Part shown: positions 1-8,815 of the stretch, piece after piece
Numbering within the stretch: the first letter of the stretch is position 1
Layout: each line of letters opens with the position of its first letter
Source: Natronococcus sp. AD-5
GTDB taxonomy: Archaea > Halobacteriota > Halobacteria > Halobacteriales > Natrialbaceae
DNA: 64,000 bases
Direction: 5' to 3'
Assembly (NCBI RefSeq): GCF_030734285.1
Contig: NZ_CP132294.1
Coordinates: 1,798,001 to 1,862,000 of the forward strand
Program-made: the position numbers and the translations under genes
The notes under the pieces: model-generated
Told to the model about the DNA's origin: nothing
The model's database searches: none
What the model saw: only the letters and a program-made list of their open reading frames with translations

Positions 1-387
1 CACTTCGTCGACTCGAAGGCGGAGAAAAACTACAAGCTCGGCCGCGAACCGCGCGACCTCGAGTGGACCGAAGCCGGTCGCGCCGGCAAGGGTCCCGCCG
101 CCGCCGACACGCCCGCCGGCGAGGAAGCCGACCAGGACGAGGTCGTCGAAGCGGGCGAGGACGAGGACCTCGCGACCGAAGAAGAGGCCGTCGACGAGGA
201 CGAGGGCACCGAACCCGCCGGCGACGAGGACGTCGCCGAGGGTGAGTCCGTCGAGGGCGAAGCCGAGCGCGCCGCCGAGGGCGAACCCGACGACGTCGCC
301 GGCGGCAAGGAAGACGCCGAGGACGAACCGGACGCCGCGGAAGCGGCCGACGCCGAGAACGTCGCCGAGGAGGACGACGCCCTATGA
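1..387 (+). CDS. rpl24e: 50S ribosomal protein L24e, 3' part, with long acidic tail
   Basis: The gene enters from the left edge and 128 codons are visible. The first 28 residues (HFVDSKAEKNYKLGRE, then PRDLEWTEAGR) match the C-terminal half of archaeal L24e, a zinc-ribbon protein of the large ribosomal subunit. The N-terminal zinc-binding half lies outside the window. After GR the protein continues for about 100 residues made almost only of Glu, Asp, Ala, Gly and Pro. The family is normally about 60-70 residues, so the tail more than doubles it. The stop overlaps the ndk start (ATGA at 384-387), so the two genes are translationally coupled, as is common for the haloarchaeal L24e-ndk cluster. 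The identity of the conserved part is firm; the role of the tail is unknown. Confidence 0.9.
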   Translation, partial: HFVDSKAEKNYKLGREPRDLEWTEAGRAGKGPAAADTPAGEEADQDEVVEAGEDEDLATEEEAVDEDEGTEPAGDEDVAEGESVEGEAERAAEGEPDDVAGGKEDAEDEPDAAEAADAENVAEEDDAL

Positions 388-848
388 GCGATCACGAGCG
401 CACCTTCGTGATGGTCAAGCCCGACGCCTTCGCGCGCGGGCTCGTCGGCGAGGTCATCTCCCGGCTCGAAGAGCGCGGGCTGAAACTCGTCGGGATCAAA
501 GTCGAGAACATGCCCCGCGAGCGGGCCGAGGAACACTACAGCGAGCACGAGGACAAGCCGTTCTACGACGACCTCGTGGACTTCATCACGTCCGGCCCGG
601 TCGTCCCGATGGTCTGGGAGGGCCAGGACGCGACCCGCCAGGTCCGCCAGATGATCGGCGAAACCGACCCGCTCGAGGCCGCACCGGGAACGATCCGCGG
701 CGACTACGCGCTCGACCTCGGTCGGAACGTCGTTCACGCGGCCGACCACGAGGACGAGGGCGCCAACGAGCGAGAGATCGCGATCCACTTCGACGACGGC
801 GAACTGATCGACTACGATCAGCACGACGCCGGGTGGCTCTACGAGTAA
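384..848 (+). CDS. ndk: nucleoside diphosphate kinase
   Basis: A protein of 154 residues, the usual length for Ndk. It transfers the gamma-phosphate of ATP to nucleoside diphosphates through a phosphohistidine, balancing cytoplasmic NTP and dNTP pools. The start fold (RTFVMVKPDAFARGLVGEV) and the active-site segment GRNVVHAAD with the catalytic His at residue 118 are intact. The C-terminus WLYE is typical. The ATG overlaps the L24e stop by 4 bp, so translation is coupled to the ribosomal gene. The acidic insert after the active site (HEDEGANERE) is normal for salt-adapted homologues. Confidence 0.97.
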   Translation: MSDHERTFVMVKPDAFARGLVGEVISRLEERGLKLVGIKVENMPRERAEEHYSEHEDKPFYDDLVDFITSGPVVPMVWEGQDATRQVRQMIGETDPLEAAPGTIRGDYALDLGRNVVHAADHEDEGANEREIAIHFDDGELIDYDQHDAGWLYE

Positions 849-1126
849 CGCAGCCGCGGTACGAACCCGGTCGCCGATCGCAGTTGCCACTTCTTCAACG
901 GTACCGTTCGGGAACGCGTCCGACGACGGTGGCGTTTTGCTGTCGTAGCGCCGTCCCGGAGGATGGGAAAGAGCCGTTAGCGGTAGTCTCGGACCGACTC
1001 CCGGTGCTTCCCGTCGTATAGCACTCGCCACACGTGTCGGTTTAGCTAGGCGCAACATCTAATGTGTCGGCTGCAGTAGTAGGTGCTGGTGGTTTCGAAT
1101 GGTAACCAACGGTAGGTGGTTCGCGG

Positions 1127-1507
1127 ATGCGTGAACGGGAGCGAGGGTCGAAACCGATCACTGACGAGACGACGCCGTCACTGGACCTCGTTTTCGACCT
1201 CCTCTCGAACCGACGACGGCGGTACGCGCTGTATTACTTGTACGAACAACCCGACGGCGTCGCGACCGTCGACGAGCTGACGGACAGCGTCGTCACGTTC
1301 GAACACCGAACTGCGGACTCGGAGACCGAGGGAGCGCCGGACGTGCGTCGAGAGACGATACAGACGGAGTTGCAACACATCCACCTCCCGAAGCTCGCCG
1401 ACGCCGGCATGCTCGAACACGACCAGCGAAGCGATACCGTCCGCTACTGGACCCAGCCGTCGCTCGAGGAGTGGCTCGAGCACGCTCACCACAAGGAGCT
1501 CTCGTAA
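1127..1507 (+). CDS. winged-helix protein of the haloarchaeal DUF7344 type
   Basis: A 126-residue protein. The segment SLDLVFDLLSNRRRRYALYY, followed by a short charged stretch and LPKLADAGMLEHDQRSDTVRYW, has the layout of the many small haloarchaeal winged-helix proteins (DUF7344-like): a first helix with LLSNxRRRY, a beta-wing near the C-terminus and no ligand domain. Such proteins are presumed transcription regulators; no target is known. It stands alone between ndk and sod, with 278 bp of non-coding DNA upstream. The ATG at 1127 is the first plausible start. The family assignment is from memory of the sequence pattern; the specific function is not known. Confidence 0.7.
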   Translation: MRERERGSKPITDETTPSLDLVFDLLSNRRRRYALYYLYEQPDGVATVDELTDSVVTFEHRTADSETEGAPDVRRETIQTELQHIHLPKLADAGMLEHDQRSDTVRYWTQPSLEEWLEHAHHKELS

Positions 1508-1710
1508 CCCCGGCAGCGACCACTGGCGGTACCAGAGCGGGGCTACTGTAATAAGGCCCGCTGAAAGGTTTAACACGCGGTTCGTGGTGGGCCCAGTTAC
1601 GGGGCGACAGATCAGCCGACTGCGGTACGGCGCTCCGTGGGGTGTGGTACCATTTCACTCCTCAAAGCTTAACACGGGAGCTAGCGATACGAATCACACG
1701 AGGTGTACTT

Positions 1711-2313
1711 ATGACTGATCACGAACTTCCACCACTTCCATACGATTACGACGCACTGGAGCCGGCGATCTCGGAGCAGGTCGTCACCTGGCACCACGAC
1801 ACGCACCACCAGGGGTACGTCAACGGCCTGAACACCGCCGAGGAGGAACTCGCCGAGAACCGCGAATCGGGCGACTTCGACACGACGCCGGCGGCGATGG
1901 AGAACGTCACCCACAACGGCTGTGGGCACTACCTCCACACGCTGTTCTGGGAGAACATGTCGTCCGACGGCGGGGGCGAACCCGAGGGCGACCTCGCCGA
2001 CCGCATCGAGGAGGACTTCGGCTCCTACGAGGGCTGGAAGGGCGAGTTCGAGGCCGCAGCCGGCGCCGCCGGCGGTTGGGCGCTGCTCGTGTACGACCCG
2101 GTCGCGAAGCAACTGCGCAACCTCAAGGTCGACCGTCACGACCTGCACGCGCTGTGGGGTGCCCACCCGATCCTCGCGTGTGACGTCTGGGAGCACTCGT
2201 ACTACTACGACTACGGCCCGGACCGCGGAAGCTTCATCGAGGGCTTCTTCGACGTCGTCAACTGGGACAAGGCCGCCGAAGAGTACCAGAAGTGCCTCGA
2301 CCACTTCGAGTAA
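1711..2313 (+). CDS. sod: superoxide dismutase (Mn/Fe family)
   Basis: A 200-residue cytoplasmic enzyme that converts superoxide to oxygen and hydrogen peroxide. The four metal ligands are all present: His28 (WHHDTHHQGYVN), His76 (HTLFWENMS), Asp158 and His162 (DVWEHSYYYDYGPDRG). Haloarchaeal members usually carry manganese. The frame is open upstream to 1642, but MTDHELPPLPYDYDALEP is the standard N-terminus, so ATG 1711 is preferred. A TATA-like CTTAACACG at 1668-1676 lies about 40 bp upstream. Single gene, family length normal. Confidence 0.96.
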   Translation: MTDHELPPLPYDYDALEPAISEQVVTWHHDTHHQGYVNGLNTAEEELAENRESGDFDTTPAAMENVTHNGCGHYLHTLFWENMSSDGGGEPEGDLADRIEEDFGSYEGWKGEFEAAAGAAGGWALLVYDPVAKQLRNLKVDRHDLHALWGAHPILACDVWEHSYYYDYGPDRGSFIEGFFDVVNWDKAAEEYQKCLDHFE

Positions 2314-2319
2314 GCAGTT

Positions 2320-2337
2320 GAGCGACGATCGGTTCAC
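2320..2337. repeat. 18-bp direct repeat, copy 1
   Basis: GAGCGACGATCGGTTCAC occurs here and again, without a mismatch, at 2380-2397, exactly 60 bp later, in the 135-bp gap between sod and the following dehydrogenase gene. Confidence 0.85.
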
Positions 2338-2379
2338 CTTCGCATTTTTTGATACCCGTTGCGTAGCGGCGGCGCCGAC

Positions 2380-2397
2380 GAGCGACGATCGGTTCAC
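2380..2397. repeat. 18-bp direct repeat, copy 2
   Basis: Second perfect copy of GAGCGACGATCGGTTCAC. It sits about 20 bp upstream of the TATA-like GTTTAACACG (2419-2428) that precedes the dehydrogenase start, so it could be a regulator site or a leftover duplication. Confidence 0.85.
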
Positions 2398-2448
2398 GAC
2401 TCTGATATCCACGCCACGGTTTAACACGTGTCGTGTCGAATCGCCTGT

Positions 2449-5400
2449 ATGGCCGCCGAGGAGACAACACGGCGTACTCTCGAGACCGATGTGGGAACGG
2501 ACGCGGTGAACGCGAAGCGAGCCGGTGATACCGGCGCCCTCGAAGCCGATCTGCGGGAGGGCTGCGCCGGAGACGTGCGCTTCGACGAGTACACCCGAGT
2601 GCTGTACGCGACCGACGGTAGCATCTACGGCGCCCAGCCCGCCGGCGTCGTCTTCCCGCGAGACGAGGCGGACGTCCGCGCCGCCGTCCGCGTCGCGAGC
2701 GAGCACGGCGTGCCGGTGCTTCCCCGCGGCGCCGGCTCGTCGCTCGCCGGACAGGCCGTCGGCCCCGGCTGCGTCGTCCTCGACCTCTCGAGACACATGG
2801 ACGAGGTCCTCGAGATCGACGCCGACCGACGGCGCGCGGTCGTCCAGCCCGGGGTCGTCCAGGATCACCTCGACGCCGCGCTCGAGCCCCACGGTCTGAA
2901 GTTCGCGCCCGACCCCGCCTCCTCGAACCGGGCGACGATCGGCGGCGGGATCGGGAACAACTCGACGGGCGCCCACTCGGTCCGGTACGGGATCACCGAC
3001 GCCTACGTCGAGGAGTGCGAGGTCGTCCTCGCGGACGGCTCGCTGATACGCACTCGAGACGTCGTCCTCGACAGCCCGGAGTGGGAGCGGATCGTCGAGA
3101 AGGACGACCGCGAGGCAGCTATTTACCGAACCGTCCGGGCCGTCGTCGAGGACAACGCCGACGAGATCGAGGACCGGTACCCGGAGCTCAAGCGGAGCGT
3201 CAGCGGCTACAATCTGCAGAAAGTGTTGCGGACGGATGCCGAAGGCAATCGGATCGTCAACCTCTCGAAGCTGCTCGTCGGCGCGGAGGGCACCCTCGGC
3301 GTCGTCGTCGAGGCGGCCCTCTCGCTCGTGACGCGACCCGAGGAGACCGCCCTCGTCGTCTGCTGTTACGACGACCTGCTCGAGGCGCTGGCCGCGGTTC
3401 CCGAGGCGCTCGCGCTCGAGGCCAGCGCCGTCGAACTCATGGACGACGAGGTGTTCAGACTCGCCGCGAACTCCGCGGAGTACGCCGAGTACGTCGAGTC
3501 GATCCCCGCGGGCACCGAGGCGGCGCTAATGCTCGAGTTCGACGACGAGGTGTTCTCGGATCTCCCCGACGCGATCGATACGGCGACGGACGAACTCGTC
3601 GACGGCGGCGCCGCATTCGATGCGATCGAGGCGTTCAGCTCCGAAAAACGGGACCGGCTCTGGAAGCTACGGAAGGCCGCCATCCCGCTGCTGATGGGCA
3701 TGGACGGCGACCCGAAACCGTACCCGTTCGTCGAGGACGCCTCCGTTCCGCCCGAGGAACTCGCCGAGTACGTCGCCGGCTTCCAGGAGATCCTGGAGGA
3801 CCACGACACGACGGCGGCGTACTTCGCTCACGCCGGCGCCGGAACGTTGCACATCCGGCCCGTCCTGAACCTCAAGACCGAGAACGACGTCGAGACGATG
3901 CGCTCGATCGCCGAAGACGTCACCTCGCTCGCGCTCGAGCACGACGGCTCGTTCTCGGGCGAGCACGGCGACGGCCTCGCCCGTACCGAGTTCAACCCCA
4001 AGCTGTACGGCCCCGAACTCTGGGACGCCTTCAAGGACGTCAAGTCGGCGTTCGACCCCGACTGGCGCATGAACCCCGGCAAGGTCGTCTACCGCGACGA
4101 GGACGGCGAGCGCACCGATATCCGCGACCACCTCCGGTACGGCGCCGACTACGCCTCGCTCGAGCCCCGGACCGGCCTCGACTTCGACGACGACGGGGGT
4201 TTCTCGCACCTCGTCGAACTCTGCAACGGCTGTGGCACCTGCCGCCAGACGGAGGGCGACGTGATGTGTCCGACCTACCGGGCGACCGAGGAGGAGATCG
4301 CGACCACTCGAGGACGAGCCAACCTGCTCCGGGCGGCGATCAGCGGCGAGATCGGCCCCGACGAACTCTACAGCGACCGGTTCCAGTCCGAGGTGCTCGA
4401 CCTCTGCATCGGCTGCAAGGGCTGTCAGAGCGACTGTCCGACCGGCGTCGACCTCGCGAAGCTCAAAGTCGAGGTGAAACACCAATACCACGACCGCGAG
4501 GGCGTGAGTCTTCGGGAGCGCCTGTTCGCGAACGTCGACCGACTCGCCGCGGTGGGCAGCGCGCTCGCGCCGATCGCGAACCGCGCGCCGACGCTTCCCG
4601 GCGCCCGGACGGTCCTCGAACGAACCGTCGGCATCGCCTCGGAGCGCACGCTCCCGACCTTCCAGCGGGAGACGCTCGTCTCCTGGTTCGAAAAGCGAGG
4701 CGGCGCGGCCGCCTCGAACAGGCGAGCGGCGGAGCCGCGAGCAGACCGCGGCTCTCGAGTCGACCCGGAGGCGGCGAGCGCCGGCGTCGTCCTCTACCCA
4801 GATACGGACACGAACTACTCGAATCCCGACGTCGGCAGGGCCGCCGTCAGGGTGCTCGAGGCCGCCGGCGTCCACGTCACCGTACCCGATCTCGGACCGA
4901 CGGGACGGGCGGCCTACTCGCAGGGTTTGCTCGACCGCGCGGCCGCAGACGGGCAGGCGCTGCTCGACGACCTCGAGCCGTACCTCGAGCGCGGCTGGTC
5001 GGTCTGCTTCGTCGAGCCGTCGGACGCCGCGATGGTGACCGACGAGTACCGCTCGCTGCTGGACGACGAGCGAGTCGAGACGCTCGCCGCGAACGCCTAC
5101 GATATCTGCGAGTACCTCGACGAACACCGCCTCGTCGAGGAATTAGACGTCGACGGCGAGAACGAACGGCTGACGTACCACGGCCACTGCCACCAGAAGG
5201 CCCGCGGAACGGACCACCACGCCGTCGGGGTGCTTCGGCGAGCAGGGTACGCGGTCGACCCCGTCGATTCGGGTTGCTGCGGGATGGCCGGCAGCTTCGG
5301 CTACGAGGCCGACCACTACGAACTCTCGAAGGCGGTCGGGTCGTTGCTCGAGGACCAACTCGCGGCGAGCGACGGGACGACCGTCGTCGCTCCCGGTACG

Positions 5401-5487
5401 TCCTGTCGGACCCAGATCGGCGATTTCGATGCGTACGATCGGCCGACCCACCCCGTCGAGCTGCTCGCGCAGGGACTCGAGCAGTAG
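2449..5487 (+). CDS. FAD-binding and Fe-S-binding oxidoreductase (D-lactate/glycolate dehydrogenase type)
   Basis: A fused dehydrogenase of 1012 residues. The N-terminal half is an FAD_binding_4 / FAD-oxidase C-terminal module (VLPRGAGSSLAGQAVG, ATIGGGIGNNSTGAHS) as in GlcD and D-lactate dehydrogenase. The second half is GlpC-like, with two ferredoxin-type cysteine sets (CNGCGTCRQTEGDVMCP and CIGCKGCQSDCP), then CCG-domain cysteines near the C-terminus (SGCCGMAGSFG). By family it oxidises a 2-hydroxy acid such as D-lactate or glycolate and passes electrons via Fe-S clusters towards the membrane quinone pool. ATG 2449 is preferred over the upstream GTG 2428, because a TATA-like TTTAAC lies about 28 bp ahead, as in leaderless transcripts. 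Substrate is not determinable from sequence. Confidence 0.9.
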   Translation: MAAEETTRRTLETDVGTDAVNAKRAGDTGALEADLREGCAGDVRFDEYTRVLYATDGSIYGAQPAGVVFPRDEADVRAAVRVASEHGVPVLPRGAGSSLAGQAVGPGCVVLDLSRHMDEVLEIDADRRRAVVQPGVVQDHLDAALEPHGLKFAPDPASSNRATIGGGIGNNSTGAHSVRYGITDAYVEECEVVLADGSLIRTRDVVLDSPEWERIVEKDDREAAIYRTVRAVVEDNADEIEDRYPELKRSVSGYNLQKVLRTDAEGNRIVNLSKLLVGAEGTLGVVVEAALSLVTRPEETALVVCCYDDLLEALAAVPEALALEASAVELMDDEVFRLAANSAEYAEYVESIPAGTEAALMLEFDDEVFSDLPDAIDTATDELVDGGAAFDAIEAFSSEKRDRLWKLRKAAIPLLMGMDGDPKPYPFVEDASVPPEELAEYVAGFQEILEDHDTTAAYFAHAGAGTLHIRPVLNLKTENDVETMRSIAEDVTSLALEHDGSFSGEHGDGLARTEFNPKLYGPELWDAFKDVKSAFDPDWRMNPGKVVYRDEDGERTDIRDHLRYGADYASLEPRTGLDFDDDGGFSHLVELCNGCGTCRQTEGDVMCPTYRATEEEIATTRGRANLLRAAISGEIGPDELYSDRFQSEVLDLCIGCKGCQSDCPTGVDLAKLKVEVKHQYHDREGVSLRERLFANVDRLAAVGSALAPIANRAPTLPGARTVLERTVGIASERTLPTFQRETLVSWFEKRGGAAASNRRAAEPRADRGSRVDPEAASAGVVLYPDTDTNYSNPDVGRAAVRVLEAAGVHVTVPDLGPTGRAAYSQGLLDRAAADGQALLDDLEPYLERGWSVCFVEPSDAAMVTDEYRSLLDDERVETLAANAYDICEYLDEHRLVEELDVDGENERLTYHGHCHQKARGTDHHAVGVLRRAGYAVDPVDSGCCGMAGSFGYEADHYELSKAVGSLLEDQLAASDGTTVVAPGTSCRTQIGDFDAYDRPTHPVELLAQGLEQ

Positions 5488-5572
5488 CGAGGGGGCGAGC
5501 GGCCATTCTCGCGCGCGTGCTAACGACCCGGGACCGGTGCGGTCTTGTGGCGCCGCGTCGAAAGCAACGCCC

Positions 5573-5842
5573 ATGCCAGTGCCGAAATCCGAGTTCGATC
5601 AGCTCCCACCCTGCGACTTCTACACCCCGGCGGAGCTGTTCGAGGACGACCAGATGTACACCGTCTACGAGATCGCCCGCCTCCTCCAGGGGCTCGAGTC
5701 CGACGCGGACATCGACCGGGAGACCGAGGACATCCTGCTGGACTGGGCGATCCCGTGGATCATGACCAACGCGGACGAACTCGTGGTAGCCGAGCCGCGA
5801 GACGAAGACGAGCCCGGATTCTACGGCCTGAAGGACGAATGA
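5573..5842 (+). CDS. conserved haloarchaeal protein (DUF5827-like)
   Basis: An 89-residue acidic protein, MPVPKSEFDQLPPCDFYTPA and on to GFYGLKDE. I recognise it as a small protein conserved across haloarchaea, probably the one catalogued as DUF5827; I am not certain of the number. No catalytic motif is visible; it is predicted soluble and helical. The frame is open further upstream, but the MPVPKSEF start is the conserved one. Its stop overlaps the next ATG (ATGA at 5839), so it is coupled to the P-loop protein that follows and may act with it. Function unknown. Confidence 0.75.
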   Translation: MPVPKSEFDQLPPCDFYTPAELFEDDQMYTVYEIARLLQGLESDADIDRETEDILLDWAIPWIMTNADELVVAEPRDEDEPGFYGLKDE

Positions 5843-6675
5843 TCCTCCTGGTGGTCGGTTCGGATCGCGTCGACGCCGGCAAGACGACGTTCTCGGTCGG
5901 GTTGCTCGAGCGCACCGGCGCGGTCGGCTCCAAACCGCGGGCCGGTAACGACTACTGGTTCGACCACGACGACTGCCGGCGTGCCCTCGGCGACGGACGA
6001 CTCTACGGCAAGGACGCCGCGCGGCTCGCGACCGCGGAGAGACACGGTCGACCGCCCGAGCGGATCAACCCCGTCCACCGACTGTGGCAGCCCGCCCCCG
6101 GCGGCGGAACCGGGCTACTCGGTCGGGCCGACCGCGAGTTCGTCGTCGACAGGATCGGGCGCGCGGACGGTGACACTGAACCGACATTCGTCCGGAACGC
6201 GACCGTCGACGTCCCCGACGCCGTTTCCGCGGCGCTCCCGCTCGAGGACGCGATCCCGGTCGAGACGGTCGAGGAACTCAACGACGTCGTGACGGACCGA
6301 TACGTTCCGGCCTTCGAGGGCCTCGCGGCCGAACTCGAGGCGACGGAGGTGGCGGTCGTCGAGTCCTACAGCGACATCGCCCAGCCGCTGGCGGCGCTCG
6401 ATCCCGCCGAAATCGCCGCCGTCGCGGCCGTCGAACCCGGACGGGCGCGGATCTACCAAGGAGACCGATACTGCCGAGCCTGTGACGTCGCCAGTTCGAG
6501 TCCGAAAGACGGAACGCTCGAAAAGCGCGTTCCCGCCGTTCTGGACTACCTCGAACCGCTCGGGCGAGTCCAACTTCCGCCGCTCGGCAGCGAGGACCGC
6601 GACGATCCGCGCCGGATCGCCGAGGTCTACGCGGACGCGTACGATGCCCTGCTAGACGCCGCTGGGCGGGTGTGA
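5839..6675 (+). CDS. P-loop NTPase, BioD-like, unknown substrate
   Basis: A 278-residue protein starting MILLVVGSDRVDAGKTTFSV. The DAGKTT element is the deviant Walker A of the dethiobiotin-synthetase/SIMIBI group rather than a classical GxxxxGKT. The middle part (VVESYSDIAQPL) could carry the acidic residue of the second nucleotide motif. A CRAC pair (residues near 213-216) and conserved lysines follow. Homologues are annotated only as ATPase in haloarchaea. It overlaps the upstream small gene by 4 bp. There is no biotin gene nearby, so a biotin role should not be assumed. Confidence 0.7.
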   Translation: MILLVVGSDRVDAGKTTFSVGLLERTGAVGSKPRAGNDYWFDHDDCRRALGDGRLYGKDAARLATAERHGRPPERINPVHRLWQPAPGGGTGLLGRADREFVVDRIGRADGDTEPTFVRNATVDVPDAVSAALPLEDAIPVETVEELNDVVTDRYVPAFEGLAAELEATEVAVVESYSDIAQPLAALDPAEIAAVAAVEPGRARIYQGDRYCRACDVASSSPKDGTLEKRVPAVLDYLEPLGRVQLPPLGSEDRDDPRRIAEVYADAYDALLDAAGRV

Positions 6676-6711
6676 GGGCGAGAACGCGGACGACCGGGAA
6701 GGGGTCGTAGC

Positions 6712-7290
6712 TCAGGCCTGCCGGGCCATCCGGGCGGCGAGTTCGACGTGATCGTAGGGTTGGCTCTCGACGCTCGGGCCGTGGCCCGTGTGCATCTCGG
6801 CGAGTTCCGACGAGATCCGCTCGAGCACCCGGTCGATACTCTCGATCAGGGTCGCCCGGTCGCCCTCCTCGAGGTCCGTCCGACCGAAGCTGCCGTTCTG
6901 GAAGACGAGATCTCCCGCGAAGAGGACGCCCGCATCCGCCGAGTAGAAACAGAGGTGGTCGTCCTTGTGGCCGGGCGTGTGCAGCGCGGCGTACTCGTGG
7001 TCACCCAACCGGACCGTCTCTTCGTCCGCGATCGCGTGGTCGACGCCGTCGATCGACGGATCGTGTCCCCAGGCGTCGACGTCGAACGCCGTCTTCACCG
7101 ACTCGAGGTTCCCCACGTGATCCGGGTGGGTGTGCGTGAGAACCACTGCGTCCAGGTCGTCGACGCGGGACTCGAGACGCTCGACGACGTCGAAGTTCGC
7201 ACCGGGATCGACGAGAACCGTTCGCTCGCCGGCGACGAAGTAAACGTTGCTCGTAAACGCCTGCACGCCCTGCGCGAGATTCGAGATCAT
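6712..7290 (-). CDS. MBL-fold metallo-hydrolase (glyoxalase II-like)
   Basis: A 192-residue zinc hydrolase of the metallo-beta-lactamase fold. All metal residues are present: HTHPDH (His53, His55, Asp57, His58), His108 in TPGHKDDH, Asp127 in FAGDL and His170 in MHTGHGP. The short form without an extra C-terminal domain is typical of the broad haloarchaeal group that includes glyoxalase II and related thioester or lactone hydrolases. It converges on the P-loop gene and is divergent from the membrane winged-helix gene at 7476. Substrate unknown. Confidence 0.88.
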   Translation of the reverse strand: MISNLAQGVQAFTSNVYFVAGERTVLVDPGANFDVVERLESRVDDLDAVVLTHTHPDHVGNLESVKTAFDVDAWGHDPSIDGVDHAIADEETVRLGDHEYAALHTPGHKDDHLCFYSADAGVLFAGDLVFQNGSFGRTDLEEGDRATLIESIDRVLERISSELAEMHTGHGPSVESQPYDHVELAARMARQA

Positions 7291-7475
7291 GGGTGGGGGT
7301 ACAGTATCGGCCGGCTTGTGCGTGTCGACACGGTCGCGACGTCTCCCGGGGCACCATCGAGACCGAGACGAGGTGCTGAGCGTCCGCTTCGGGCGACGAG
7401 CGCGGATGCTCGTTGTTCATTCTCGAGACGTAATATTCACAAGGATTTTTAGCTCCGGCACGTAGTGGAGGACGA

Positions 7476-8690
7476 ATGACTCGGCCGGTCTCCGTCGGAG
7501 TCGTCGTCCTCGTCGTCGCTGTCGTACTCGCAGGGATCAGCGGTCCGATGGTACTGGTCGGGGTTGGAACCGCTAACTCTGCCAGTCCACAGCAGTCGTC
7601 GGAGGAGGACGCGATCTCCGCGACGAATACCTACGCGGCCGACGACGTGGACACGCAGGATTTCGATAACACGAGGTTCGAAATCACCGTCCACGAGAAC
7701 GGGAGCGCAACCTGGACGTTCCGCTACGAGCAGCAGCTCACGGATTCCAACGAAGAACAAAACTTCAAGGCGTTCGCCGAGGAGTTCGAATCCGAAGAGA
7801 CCGGCCTCTACAACCGGTTTACCGACCAGGCAGAGGCGCTGACGGAAACCGGTAGCGAGATGACCGACCGGGAGATGGAAGCGACGGATTTCGATCGGTC
7901 GGCGTCGGTCGAGCACAGGCTCAACACGTGGGGCGTCGTCGAGATGTCGTTCCGCTGGGAAGGGTTCGCCAAGATCGAGGACGACAGGATCGTCGTCGGT
8001 GACGTGTTCCGGAACATGTACCTCAGCGAGGATCAATCGATAGTTATCGCACCGGACGAGAACGAGAACCTCGTGATCACCGACGCGGACCCGGATCCGG
8101 AGGAGAACTACACCGGAAACTCGATGCAGGAAGCCAGTTCGATAAGCTGGGACGGTGAAGAGGAGTTCTCCAACGAGCGTCCTCGAGTCGTCCTTCAGGA
8201 CGCTGACGTCGTCGGCGACAGCAGCCCCACAACCGGCACCTCGAACAGCGGAACCGGGGTTCTGTCGTTGCCGGTGCTGCTCGGACTCGTCATACTCACG
8301 CTCGTCGTCGGCATTGCCGCCGTCTGGTACCGAAATCAGCAGTCGGACGCCGAGACGGCGAACGGGAAGCCGACGGAGACGCCGGCAGCCGCGGCGTCCG
8401 ACCCGGAGCCCGAACCCGAGACGGACGAGCGTCCGGACGCGGACGCCCTCGCCGAGGATGAACTCCTGACGGACGAGGACCGGGTGATCAAACTCATTCG
8501 GGAGAACGGCGGCCGGATGAAACAGGTCAACATCGTCGAGGAGACCGGCTGGTCGAAGTCCAAGGTCAGCATGCTCCTCTCGGACATGGAGAGCGAAGGC
8601 AGCATCAGCAAACTCCGCGTCGGCCGCGAGAACATCATCAGCCTGGAAGGGTTCGAACCCGAGGCGACGAAGTCGCCCTTCGACGAGTAG
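7476..8690 (+). CDS. membrane-anchored winged-helix protein (DUF7345/DUF7343 type)
   Basis: A 404-residue protein with an unusual order: a signal or anchor segment (about 5-33), an exported domain of about 220 residues, a transmembrane helix (about 261-285, LPVLLGLVILTLVVGIAAVW), an acidic Pro/Glu linker and a cytoplasmic winged helix at 330-392 (EDRVIKLIRENGGRMKQVNI, TGWSKSKVSMLLSDMESEG). This matches haloarchaeal proteins that couple an outside domain to an inside DNA-binding domain. By inference it is a one-component transmembrane sensor-regulator. The signal sensed and the genes bound are unknown. It stands alone. Confidence 0.85.
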   Translation: MTRPVSVGVVVLVVAVVLAGISGPMVLVGVGTANSASPQQSSEEDAISATNTYAADDVDTQDFDNTRFEITVHENGSATWTFRYEQQLTDSNEEQNFKAFAEEFESEETGLYNRFTDQAEALTETGSEMTDREMEATDFDRSASVEHRLNTWGVVEMSFRWEGFAKIEDDRIVVGDVFRNMYLSEDQSIVIAPDENENLVITDADPDPEENYTGNSMQEASSISWDGEEEFSNERPRVVLQDADVVGDSSPTTGTSNSGTGVLSLPVLLGLVILTLVVGIAAVWYRNQQSDAETANGKPTETPAAAASDPEPEPETDERPDADALAEDELLTDEDRVIKLIRENGGRMKQVNIVEETGWSKSKVSMLLSDMESEGSISKLRVGRENIISLEGFEPEATKSPFDE

Positions 8691-8815
8691 TCGCGGGACG
8701 AACCGACCGCAGTCACCGCCAGTCCCCGTGTCACCGTTCGACACTGGGGAAACGAAACGGAATCCTTAAACATCAATCCCCACTACGAACGAGTGCAGAC
8801 GAGCACACGAGGCTC

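Noticed and set aside
242-1021. Long open frames on both strands over rpl24e/ndk
   Set aside because: Arg/Pro- or Val-rich translations caused by GC-biased third positions of the real acidic genes; no family resemblance.
3015-5765. 916-residue open frame overlapping the dehydrogenase
   Set aside because: It is the +2 frame of a GC-rich gene: extremely Arg/Gly/Pro-rich, no motifs.
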